Source: Nemertoderma westbladi
Lineage: Eukaryota; Xenacoelomorpha; Nemertodermatida; Nemertodermatidae
NCBI GenBank assembly: GCA_032718475.1
Contig: JAUCBJ010005915.1
Span: forward strand, 1-61,868
Direction of reading: 5' to 3'
Length of the DNA stretch: 61,868 nt
The position numbers were made by a program, and so were the translations under genes. The notes under the pieces were generated by a model, which had not been told where the DNA came from, did no database searches, and saw only the letters and a program-made list of their open reading frames with translations. Shown one piece after another: positions 1 to 12,800 of this stretch. The stretch's first letter is position 1; each line of letters opens with the position of its first letter.

Positions 1-741
1 GGTAGTAGCGCATCGTGTATTAAATATTGATGGATGGGTTTTTGTGGGGATTATTATTGTAATAATTTCTCGGTATAAGGCGATATATAGTTAAGTTACA
101 CAAGTTCAAATATAAAATATATTTACCCTGTGGCCATAAAACATACTCTTTTATGCTATGTTAATAATTAATAATTGTGGGGCGAGCCACGAAAGTAAGT
201 GTGCTTAGCATACGGGTACCAATATCTCTATCGAGTTTGAATTCAATCGAATTCGACAAGCTGCAGAGCATTGCAGCATGTCGATTGGGGATTGTCAGGG
301 TGGGGGCACAAATTTTCTTGTTGCCAGCATAGCATCTCAATGTGCTCACTGCATTGCAGCGGCTCATAGTTAGTGGAAGAATTAATAGGCAGTCTTGAAT
401 AACATGATTAGACATGTCATTATTAGAAGGGCTGTGTTTGCTTACTTGAGGGCTGGTGTTAGTAAACAATTTAAATAATTATTTAAATAATTTTCATTTA
501 AACCCGTAATATTTCTCGCCTTCCCTCTGACACCTAGGGTGGCAATATTGTGTCAAACGCGTATTACGTTGTGACGTGCATGCATCTTGCTATTGCTGCT
601 ATACCAAGTGCCCTGTGTATCCTGATCCATCTTCCGACAGATAAACCTATTTGCTTTCAATGGGCGGGACTGGTTTTCCATTATTTTTTATCTGTCTTTT
701 ACCTCGCTCTCTCTCACTCACTCTCTCTCTATCCCCTATAG
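1..741. other. Partial intron upstream of first visible PMCA exon
   Basis: No coding signal. Bases 177-225 carry a diverged left end (GTGGGGCGAGCCACGAA, then a GGTACCA block) of the element family seen at 10383 and 33721; its right end is not recognised here. Confidence 0.6.
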
Positions 742-891
742 GTACATGCGTTAGTGATGGTTCGGCCAAGATGATAGTATGCGCTGTCGGAGTCCACTCG
801 CAATCCGGAATTATATTCCAATTACTACAGGCCGGTACCAAGAAGAAAGAGAAGAAGGGCAACACAGGAAAAGGAAACGCACAGGAGCAAA
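742..891 (+). CDS. ATP2B: PMCA exon 1 of window: end of A domain and basic linker
   Basis: Acceptor AG at 740-741 after a CT-rich tract, donor GTGAGT at 892. The first base of the leading Gly codon comes from an upstream exon outside the window. The peptide begins [17 protein letters not shown] and continues [11 protein letters not shown], matching the human stretch after LSGTHVMEG. It ends in a Lys-rich segment ([13 protein letters not shown]) equivalent to the acidic-phospholipid-binding linker before M3. It ends in phase 1. Confidence 0.93.
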
Positions 892-3800
892 GTGAGTATT
901 GAAATACGATAAGGGTTTTCTGGGTATCAGTTAATTATTGATGCTGCCCTTTGTTTTTGCGTGGGTTTCATGAATAATACCCGTCGCTGTCATGTACAAT
1001 GTGTTGTAGTGTATGTGTATATACCCCGTGTGTGGTATGACATAATTGTTAATAATAGTACTTTTTCGGCCATGAACTGGGCTTTTCTCGAGGCACGTGT
1101 ACAGATATAGCGAGGGAGAGGGAGAGGGCATCGCCCGAAGCCACATAAAACATCTGTAATGCGAGCCGATAGCTTGGTGTTGAGGCTCAATTGACAAACT
1201 GTGATTGGATTTCTCCTTCATTTACCTAAATTGCACAACCTTGTGTGTTTACAGATAAAATGTACCAAAGCTGATATCACACGTATGTATGTATTGTTAT
1301 TGGAAATATACAACTTATTTCTTTATTTTCATTATTTATTTTCAAGTCGGCGTGAAATAAAGTAACATTATTTTTTAGTATGATTATATCGTATTCTACG
1401 GTCACTATGGTACCGTGTACCGTCCGGTACGGTAGTTGTTCCGGTATAATATGTGATTTAACTTCGAAACTTGAAAATATAACGATATACCGGTATTCGA
1501 TTTAAATAAAGTACGGATATTTATTCAGCCTTCGGATTCTGTTTTTTTTTTGTTTCAGTATTCTGATACTGGTATTTTTTTTCGGTACGCAGATGTCTGG
1601 GTTGTCTTTCAGTATTCTTATACTGATCTGTGATAATCCGTATATAGCTATCTCTTAACATGTATGTAATCAAACATGTGTCAGTGTAGGTACATGTCAC
1701 GAAAGCGGACATACTGTATAACTTTCATTGAAAAATAAGTCGACCTTTTCATCTAGAAGTTATGATTAAATCCGTTTTTGAATAAATTACTCCCCGTTCT
1801 CGTTTTAGTATTCCGCAACCACTGTGAATGAATATTCACAATTTCACGCGGCGCTACACTTGCCTCACTTGAATCCAACTTTCTATTGAGATAGGTTTAC
1901 TCTCTACTCTGAACTTCTTGAATATTAATTAAGCTACGACTTTCTTTGTGGCGTGTTGGATGAAGGCACGTTCGTTGCTCTCTATGTTTAGGGACAACAA
2001 AAGTCATCATCAAAGATTACCTTAATTATAATTTTGTCATCAAATCGATTTTCGACACCTAATGCGTATGGCATGTAACACTTTAAGGAATTAAAAGTCT
2101 AATATTTTGGGAAAAGTTGTAAAATTTGAACCTCAGGACGTATTTTTGTCATTCAAGTATCGTTCGAAAGCTAATTATTATCGCTCTTTAACATGTATGA
2201 GTAATAAATTCATATTTTCTAATTATTTTGTGTTTAAAATACAAACTTTTTCAGTAACTTCACCTCCCTAATCACCTTGCATAAGATGCATGCACATCGT
2301 TTAATACGTTGAATTAGGAGTAACTAAGTAACACGATAAAATAAATTCGCAATAATTTTTATTGTCCGTTTAAATCCTTTTTTTGTCCTTTTTTTTTACT
2401 TTTTATGTCCTCCAGAAATCTACCGTTAGGTTCATGCTACCGGTTTCTCTACTGCTGTTCTCTCAGGCTATCAGTACCGGTATTAGTATATATAGCACTA
2501 TTTTGCAGTATTGCTGTATTGTATGTACAGATGTAGGTATAAAGCAGGTATTTTAGTACCGGTACCGGCACCGGTACTGCTGTAGGCCTACTGTGTAGCC
2601 TACCATTTAAATACGGTAATGGTAGGCCTACCGGCTGACCAGTTGTGCTATTAAATTTTAAATAATTGATAGGCCAAACTGGATTGTGGAAAATGTGGAT
2701 TTACCATTCACATAATTTATCAGTTTTATAATGAATCATTTATCGTTTATTGTTTTGGTTAGGAAATCCAGCCTCTGTAACCTGCTCGTTTCCCTCAATT
2801 AGTTAAGTGATCGTTTATTGTTTTGGTTAGAAAATCCCGCCTCTGTAATCTGCTCCTTTCCATGAATTGGTAGAGTGATCGTTTATTGTTTTGGTATGAA
2901 AATCCAGCCTCTGTGACCTGCTCCTTTCCCTCATGCCTCAATTAGTTAAGTGATCGTTTATTGTTTTGGATAGAAAATCCCGCCTCTGTAACCTGTTCCT
3001 TTCCTTCCCTCAATTAGTTAAGTTATCGTTTATTGTTTTGGTTAGGAAATCCCGCCTCTGTAACCTGCCCCTTTCTCTCAATTGGTAATGTTATCGTTTA
3101 TTGTTTTGGTTAGAAAATCCCGTCTCTGTAACCTGCTCCTTTCCCTGATTTGGTAAAGTGACTGTTTATTGTTTTGGTTAGAAAATCCCGCCTCTGTAAC
3201 CTGCTCCTTTCTCTTAATTGGTAATGTTATCGTTTATTGTTTTGGTTAGAAAATCCCGTCTCTGTAACCTGCTCCTTTCCCTGATTTGCCGCCTCTGTAA
3301 CCCGCTCTTTTCCCTCAATTAGTTAAATGATCGTTTATTGTTTTGGTTAGAAAGGCCCGCCTCTGTAACCTGCTCCTTTCCTTCATTTGGTAAAGTGAAT
3401 GTTTATTGTTTTGGTTAGAAAATCCGGCCTTAACCTGCTCCTTTCCATCAATTGGTAATTGTTTTTGGCTATAAAATGAGTGTTTTGCTACGTCATGTGG
3501 TAATCGATTATCGACAACAACCACAAACTATTAAATATAGAGTCTTTTTACCACAGGCGCATATGGAAATCTATTTTCTTGGAAATCTTAGTTTATAAAT
3601 CATGGAATCATGGAATGTTTTGGCACAGGCATAGTGAAATCAACTGTCCGACAGACCAGAAATCAACAAATTTTGAATGTTTTGGCATGGTATGTTGAAA
3701 TCAACTGTCTTACAGTCTAGAAATCAGCAGTCTGACAGTTTGAAGAAATACGTACATAAAAAGTCATTAAAAGGGCAACAAAAGTCATTAAAGGGACAAC

Positions 3801-6800
3801 AAAAGTCATTATGCACAATTCGTAAAAAAGGAGGACAAAAAAAGTCAAATAAAAGGACATAAAAAATCACTGCCAAATAAATTTAGTAATTCAGTAGTTA
3901 AGGTTCTTGGTTCCAATCTAGTTGGTTCGGCCTCGCTGCTGACCCTCTCTATGTTGTATTATGTAGTTTTGACCAGTCAATGGTTACGTGTTCGTAATAT
4001 TATTCAATCAGATTACAAAGTAATCAAATCTCAGGCTCACGCAAGGTGCAGTAATTCCTTTTCGTAAATTCAATCACGGCGGTTCCACCATAACCCTTGA
4101 ACCTATATTTTTATTTTCTTAATTACGTTCATTCTAGTTCACGACAAAGTAACTATCCCTTTAGGCATGATACCACAATGCCTTGCTTGCATTGAACTCA
4201 ATAATCTGGATGATTCGCGATTTTACGGAAAGCCAATCCATACTGATAAGCTAGAGACGTGTAAAGTTTACTGATGCAACGGCTGTATTATTAATTAAGG
4301 GGTCACGTGATGTCTGTGAAGTAGGCTGGTCGGTGGAAGTACGTTTTATGATTCATTTCGCTGGAATAGCAAAAGACAAATTAACAAATATAAAAATTGA
4401 CAAATAACAAATTATTTATAAATAAAACTCAAAAGAAATTGCGAATTTTATCCACTCACAAATTCACACAATGTGCGGAACATTTAGAATATGCAACCAC
4501 AACATCAAACAACAACAATGTCAAAAATACTAATTAATTATTTTTTTAATTTTAAATCAAGTTAATCCCATAATGGTGCGCCGTAGGTATATTCATCTTT
4601 GGAATTAAAATTAAACTGGTGACCCAGATATTGCATGCCATCAATCAGTCTTACGGTCGGTGATGTTCACTCGGCAAATTATAGGCTCTCAAACAATGGA
4701 AAATGACAATGAGGGAGGACAAACCCACGTTATGGAGTTATTATGCACTTACTTACACCTACACCATGACCTGGAATATAATAAATATAGAGTGTCCTTA
4801 TTCAGCTACACCCCCCAAAAAAATGGCTTCAAGTCTTAATGACATTTCATGATATTTGCAAAATAGATAGTTTCACCTCAGTCAGAATTTTTATTTTCGC
4901 TTTCAGTCTTTAGGTACAAGCGTTTAAAAAAGTGTTTCTTGCGAAATTGTACCAGTCGTACAGCAGTTATTTGTCGGTACTGATAGATAGCTCGCTATGC
5001 AAGGATTCAAAATATGTAACACAATCTGAATTTCGTCTTAAAATAGCTGATATATGGGCGTTAGTAAGTTGCATGGTTTGCACTATTTTATTCTATCTAA
5101 TAAATACACCATATTCTGGAACATTATGTAGGAATAGCTACGTAATAGTATGATTAAAGAGGTATTGTATTGTATTGTGGCCCAGCTACGTATGGGATAA
5201 ACAAAATGTTCCAGAATGTTGTATTTATTAAATACTAGCAGGCAATACCCGAGACATGTTACCCGGTATTTCCCGCTACCGGCATAGGCCTACTGGCGTA
5301 CTGGTACCGGTATAGGCCTACTGACGTACCGGTACCCAGTACCGGTACCGAACGTGAATTAAACTTTTCGAAAAGTGGCCTATAACGACCGCTGGTTAAT
5401 GTTATACACACATGCCAAGTTCCAGCGCAATCCCTCTGCCCGTGGTATAGATAATAGTGTATTGCCTCGCGCAGGTAGGCACAAATGGTAGCAACTTTTG
5501 ATCTCTCAAATATCAGCTATTTTACGAAGAAATTAAGATTGTGTTACATATTTGGAATCATTGTATGTCCAGCTTTACATTAATACCAACAAATCACTAT
5601 GAGGTTGAAGAATAACATTGGTGCAATATCATCGGAGACACTTTCTTCAAACACTTGTAGCTAAAGAATGAAAGCAAAAATATAAATTCTGGCTTACCCA
5701 CGGAGGAGGAGGGAGATGAAATTATCACTGGCACTGCTTCAATTTTCATGCAATCCCATATATTAGATTTGTAGAAGAAATGGGGGGGGGGGGTCATGTA
5801 CATGAATAATGCACTATATTTCAGGATATATCGCGCCATAATGTCCAGCTGATTGCCCCGGTATAAAAATTGTTGGTTAAGTTCGATCTTTTTACATAAA
5901 CTAATACAATGATTGTCATAAAATTCATAGTAAATTGTCGTATAACACAATGATTATAATATAATGGTTCTTGCCTTCTTTCTACCTGTCAATCTGCCCA
6001 CGCAATTGTGTATTATAACTGACAGTTTGCTGGTCCCGGCTAGCGTCTATATGCGCGTACTTCGAGTCGATATTGCACGCTGGGCTCAATCATTTGCAAT
6101 CCCCCGGGTGCCCTACTTTTATGTCGTCCGCCTTACCTATACCGTTTTCCGACTATGCCACTACTACTCTACTGCTAACCATGCTAACACGGGCGCACGC
6201 ACCTTGCGTGTCTCTCTTCCCCTCCGCTAAGTGGGAAGCCACTGTTTCCCCCAAAAGAGTGATCAGCATTAATGAATTTACTATATAAGTCAGTGAGTAC
6301 CTGCGGAAGATATTTCAATATGCGAATTTCTCGGCTCGGCGTGCGACTTGCCAACCCCTGGTCGATCCCCGGAATGGACTGCCTTGTCGCTGCATTAGCT
6401 CACTGGATCCTTCCTTGCCTGCTGGATTAATCCCAGTGCAATGCCCCACCGGGGTTAAGGTAACGGCTCTGCCGCCGGAAGGCAAGCGTAATTGCATCCT
6501 CTTAATATTAGATGTGATCTCATAATATTCGTAATTGTATTGAAGGCTTTCTGTGATCCGTTGTTTTGCTGATAGTCAGTTGGGATTGGCCATGGAATAG
6601 GTATTATGTAGTGCCGTGTCCACCGGCAGTTCTTGAATTAATCACTAATAAGGCATAGAGGTTCAAGGGCCATTATAATTTTCCCCTGAGATTTTATTGT
6701 GTCAGCAGTAATGTCTATGTATGGTTTTCGCTTTTAATTTTCTTTTGAGCATCATAAATAAATTATTTTCTGTCAATCATGGACATAGCTAAAGTAAGAG

Positions 6801-9800
6801 TTGTCTGTCTTATTGCTCAATTTTTGCGTGTAACTTTGGGCATTTACTTAACGTTACTGGGTTAAATGCATATTTATGCATATTAAAAATGTTGCATAAT
6901 ATAACAGAGTTGGTATGGAGTTATGGGTGGGAGGGGGGGGGGGTTGTGTTTGGGTGATTTCATACTGTATGGCAGTGTGTAAACGCTTCACCGACAGACG
7001 AGAACCGTTATTACGAACAAAATATGAAACTGAAACCTGCGCTCGTGATTCTCGTTTATTGTTTTGGTTAGAATAACGTACTCCTGTATATTGCCCCTTA
7101 CCTGTAACGTTTATAACTAATGTCGGTTTATGCTTTCAAACCTTTGCCGCTAACGGGGTGAAAAAAAGTTTATATTGTGTTCTCTATTGATTATATTATA
7201 AAGTACCTAGGTTCTCGACGCTGTTGTTTACTTTCCAAACATTCTAGAACATGTTGGGTATCGTTATTTATACCTAATGTCCACCTCCAGTTCTCCAATG
7301 ATTTTCAATAAATTAATCTTTGTCCTAGTTATTGGTGGGTTTTCCATAAATTCCTTAACAAGTTGTAGCAAATAGAACTCACTGTTGACGCCAAATTGGT
7401 TCTGTGCATCCAATGCTTTTTTAATATGAGTGCGAAATAGATATTCTTCATTGATACCTATTACCTTTAATATAGAAAAATGATAAAGGACCAAGAGGTA
7501 CATGGCTCTGCGAACATCTTCATTGGCGGTATGGGGTCCAAGCGGAAGTTCATCCTTCCTTAATTTATCACCAATGATTGTTGTGAAGGCATTCACAATG
7601 TTATCTCTCAATGGCTTATTATACAGACTGTAGTCAGTTTGACATCGTTCCTCTTCCTTATCAAACGGGTTGAATGTAAAGTTTGTGTCATCCATTTCCT
7701 CACATTTGAAAGTATCATATAAGTCAATCATGTCAAAACAGAAGGTTTCTACCCAGTTAACAATAGCTCGGAGAAAGATTAGTGGGTGATCCGCGCTAGT
7801 GTAGATCGTTTGTTCTTCGATGACTTTGAGGAATCTCCAATTAGGAAGATGGTGTCGTTCCATTACCTCGACCATGTATGCCCGATCTATACTGTCGCGT
7901 AAATGAAACACAACTTGAAAGTCACACCACTTTGCATCCTCTACGAAAACTTTCACGTGATTCCCACTGGAATTATAGGCTATTCCCTTAAACTTAAGTA
8001 TGCCCTTACATCCCTTCACACGTATTCCCTTTCGTGTTAAGAATATGAGAGCGAACGACTTTTTATGCAGCCTCACTTTAGCATTGAAGAAGTGGTAGCC
8101 TCCTGCTCTGTAAGGCTGGTTAACAAATTCGGCGCCTATTTCTATTGTAACATGTTGAATCGTAGTTGTTTGTTGCTGTCTTTCAGAAACTTTACCGAGT
8201 ACAGGTTTAGTTTTTCTTCTTAATTTTAGTTTTTTAAGTCGCTCAATTTTATTGATATCTATCGCCTCTGCTGGGGGTATTCTGGCACTCCATTCCTGGT
8301 ACACATACTCGTCGAGAGATTGTCTCGCCTGATACAGTTTTTTCTTATCTGGATATATCGGTTTAGCGACTGTAGCGGTAGGATGTATATCCGGCAATTT
8401 TCCATCAGGAGAAACATCGGCTAGAGTTCCGTATGTACCAACATCCTCCATTACATTAATCTTTGTAATAATTGTTGGGGACTGGCAATACTCGTAACTA
8501 TCAACTAATTGTATTTAAACTCCAGAACAGACAAAATCCCATCCTTAATTTGTGGGCATCACCGTTCATACATGGGACGATATTTTGATATCATAATTAT
8601 TTATTTTTCCCGACATGTGTTAGAACACATCCTTCGCGCTTCTTGCTATTGCATTATTAATTAGATTTATGTTACATTTACTTGGTTTGTTATTTTTAAG
8701 TTTATTATTTTGTAATAACATAATAATAAAAAATAAAAAATAATATTACGAGTAATTTCTAATAATCCAGTAAATTTAGACAAAAAAAGACGATAACCCA
8801 AAAATAATTACCAATTCGTTCGAATTCTACTTTATCTTAATAGAATACAACCAAAAAATATATTAAGCAAATAACTGTAAATTTCATGTTTTTTTTTCCT
8901 TACGCCGGTAAATAAAATATCTCGAGTATAGTGAAAATCATGTTCCACATATTATTAGGGAACAGTTCCGTATGCCGTCGCATTTTTAAAACATAAATCA
9001 TTGTTACCAGGGCAACAATGTAGAGTTATAGAACAAAGTATAATTATTATACACTATTCTAGAACATAAATAAGATAAAAAAATAATGTTATAGAACATA
9101 TAGCTAGTCATTTTTCATATTTAAAATGGCTAGTAATTAAAATATTTTTACAATTCTACATTTTTAACTCATAGATCACTGTTACCATGCAAAAAATGTA
9201 AACTGTTATAATATCATCAATATTTTTGGTCATTAATATATTCTGCAACAGTTTAAACTTGAAATATCAATGTTTTCACATTTTTTTTATATATTTTTAT
9301 ATATAGTTATGTTATAGAACACAAAAAAAATGCAGTATTTTTAGAAATTAAAAAAAAAATTAGGGCCTAATATATAATAAAATATGTATTAAATAATTAA
9401 AACATAAAATAACTAGCTAGTCGATAAGATAATGTTCTAGAACACAATTTTTTTTTGAAAAATGTTGCAATGAAGTCGGTGGTAATATTACTATGCAAAA
9501 AGTACATAATTTCATTAATTAATATCAAAATATCAAATGCGACTGCATACGGAACTCTAGCCCATTATTTACATGCAATTTCTAATTATTTTATATTATT
9601 AATTATTATTAAATCATAATTATTTTTTTATAAATATTCCCACTTTCGAATAAAATTACATTCTCCAAGTCATAATCTAGAATTTTATAAGATTACAATA
9701 ATTAATTTTAATCTCTATTTTTTTAAATCGCCTCCCATTGTAATCTTTTCTATAGTACTAGAGATAACTCTTTACCTATTCCTAAATTAATATTAGCTAC

Positions 9801-12800
9801 CACTATAATATTTGTTATCGTTGTTGCTATGACAATAAGTTGAATAGTTGTCTATGAATTAAATGCCATAATTGGCCCTGGTAATTAATTACCACACCTT
9901 TAACGCTAAGGCCCCCCTCACACGGAGCATCTTGTTTCTGCAACTTGTTTCTGAAACTTGTTGCTGGACCCCCTCACACACAGAAACTTGTTGCTGGACC
10001 CCCTCACACACAGAAACGTGTCGCTGGAACTTGTTTCCGAAACTTGTTTCCGTGTGTGAGGAGTCCAGCAACAAGTTGCTGGAAGTTATATTCCCAGCAA
10101 CTTTTTTGAAAAACTTTTATTACATTCCATTTTGATACTAGCTAATATCAGATAAATTGAGTGATGTGATATTATATATTATAAATGACTGGGCATGCTA
10201 GCTATTTATTTTGAAATAATTGTTATTTTCTTCAGCAACAAGTTTCTGTGTGTGAGGGGGTCCAGCAACAAGTTGCAGAAACAAGTTGCTCCGTGTGAGG
10301 GGGGCCTAACTATGAGGACACTTAATGTTGATGCGGTTTTGGCAAAGTTTTATTGAACCTTCACCATCAATGACCGCGTTATTGTGGGGCGAGCCACGAA
10401 GTGAGTGAGCCTTAGCGTAGTGGTACCATTAATCAACCTGTGGGGCGAGCCACGAAGTGAGTGAGCCTTAGCGTAGTGGTACCATTAATCAACCTGTCGT
10501 TCTGTCGTTCTGTCGTTCTGTCGTTCTGTCGTGTTCAATTTTAAACGTTAATAACTCGGCCAATCTTTGATGAAATCTATCCAAACTTGGTACACATGTT
10601 GTTTGGCAAAAGTTTAGAAAATTTCCAAGTAGAATTTCCGTGTGGCCTTCGAGAAGCTAAGATAATAGCAGTTAATTAGTTAATTAAGTTGATTACGGTG
10701 AAAACACCATTTTCAACCTGCCTTTTAAAGGAAATTAATTGTTTTACAGTATAAGATTTAAATAATTATACTTAAAAATTATACAGATGTAATCCACATA
10801 CACCATTCTATTATAGTTTTTAATTAGTTCAAGTGATTTGCTTTAATAAATGTGTCTTTAATTGATCTAAAGTAATTAAGACGGCATAAAAAATTGATTC
10901 TCATTAAATACTGCTCATTTATTGGCCAACATGCTGGTACATAGATGGAAGGATGTGTGTGTAAGGGAGCCAGTTGCTGGGAATGATTTGGTCAAGTCTC
11001 TGCTGGTGTGGAGCTAGCTGGCTGGGAGTTGTAGTTGTAGACTAACAAGAGAGGAACTGTAATAGGGGCAACCAGTATTGCTATTCCAGCCCAGACAGCA
11101 TTCTCTAAATCCACTATTGACTCTACTATAAATGTTGTGTTGCTCTCAGGTAAATGACAGATATAATACATAAATAGAATCCATGGCATGGCTGTTGTGT
11201 AGCCTTATATATGAAATAGTTTATTCCACAATGTATTTGTCTGGTTATTTTTTAATTGAATTTTTGTAAAGTAGTAAAATTAATGTTCTTAAAAATAATT
11301 TTATTATTTTATATGTAACCTACGAAATTAGCTACATTTTTTCGCTGCAGCTTTAAGAGTGTACATTGATTTAATATTATTTCCTTACCCATATTACTAC
11401 ATCGGCATACGATGCGTTGGCGTTGTATCACACATCTCCACATAGATGTATCAGCAGTTACTCGCACAGTTTCGAAACTTCGCATAGTTATAACTGTATA
11501 AAGGTCGTCAGTCTGCGTTTAGGAAAAATATTATATGACAACACAGGACGAGCGACGAGCGCAACGAGGCATATAATATGGACGAGTACTGCGTAGACTA
11601 TATTCCTATAAACCATACCTGGCTGCGCCTATTGAACGCATTGGTAGTTATAAAGATCGTCAGTCTGCGTTTAGAGAATATATTTAAATACAAAACAGGA
11701 CGAGCACAACGAGGCCTATAAAGAAGACGAGTACTGCGTTGACTATATTATTATATAAACCCTGGCTTCACACATTGATCGCATCCCTAGTTATTATTAT
11801 TATAAAGATCGTCCTACCCTGCGTTTAAGAAATATATTTAAATTCAAAACAGGACGAACGCAACGAGGCTTATAATGAAAACGAGTACTGCGTTTATTAT
11901 ATTCCTATAAACCACCTGGCTTTGCAAATTGAACGTGCGATTGGAAATAAGTTCGTGCTACCCTTCCGTGGGTGGTAGATGTCGCGGTTATGTATTGGTG
12001 GGTGGGAAGGGGGGGGGGGGGGTGCAGATTAAAAGGGCTGAACACGTACTGTACCCCTTTCTTTAATTGATTGGTGGTGTGGGTAAATTTCTCAAATACT
12101 GATTTTGTGATACAGTCGCTCAGTTTTAATTTGTATCTCATAACTGGGCCTCGTGCTGCGCGAAGGCCCCACGAACGTGTCGTTCTGTCTTTCTGTCGTT
12201 CTGTCGTTCTGTCGTGTTCAATTTTAAACGTTAATAACTTGGCCAATCTTTGATGAAATCTATCCAAACTTGGTACACATGTTGTTTGGCAAAAGTTTAG
12301 AAATTTTCCAAGTAGAATTTCCGTGTGGCCTTCGAGAAGCTAAGATAATAGCAGTTAATTAGTTAATTAAGTTGATTGCGGTGAAAACGCCATTTTCAAC
12401 CTGCCTTTTAAAGGAAATTAATTGTTTTACAGTATAAGATTTAAATAATTATACTTAAAAATTATACAGATATAATCCCCATACGCCATTCTATTATAGT
12501 TTTTAATTAGTTTAAGTGATTTGCTTTAATAAATGTGTCTTTAATTGATCTAAACGTAATTAAACCGCACAATTATTGAGTACAAATTTAATCCTTCCCA
12601 TTATTGGGCAAGTCTCTGCTGGTGTGGAGCTAGCTGCTGGGAGTTGTGGCTGTAGACTAACCTGAGAGGAATTGTAATAGAGGCAACCAGTATTGCTATT
12701 CCAGCCCAATCACTGAAGTGTGTTTATTATAGGCTGGACGGGCCGCATAACCGTTCGACTATTACTACTATTGCTATCTCAGTTAAATGACAGATATAAT

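Noticed and set aside
5597-5950. 117-codon minus frame
   Set aside because: No recognisable motif, no splice support and low complexity typical of AT-rich intron; length is not exceptional.
6315-6497. GC-richer patch with a GGTCGATCCCC B-box-like word
   Set aside because: No A box or cloverleaf and no second copy in the window; short frame only.
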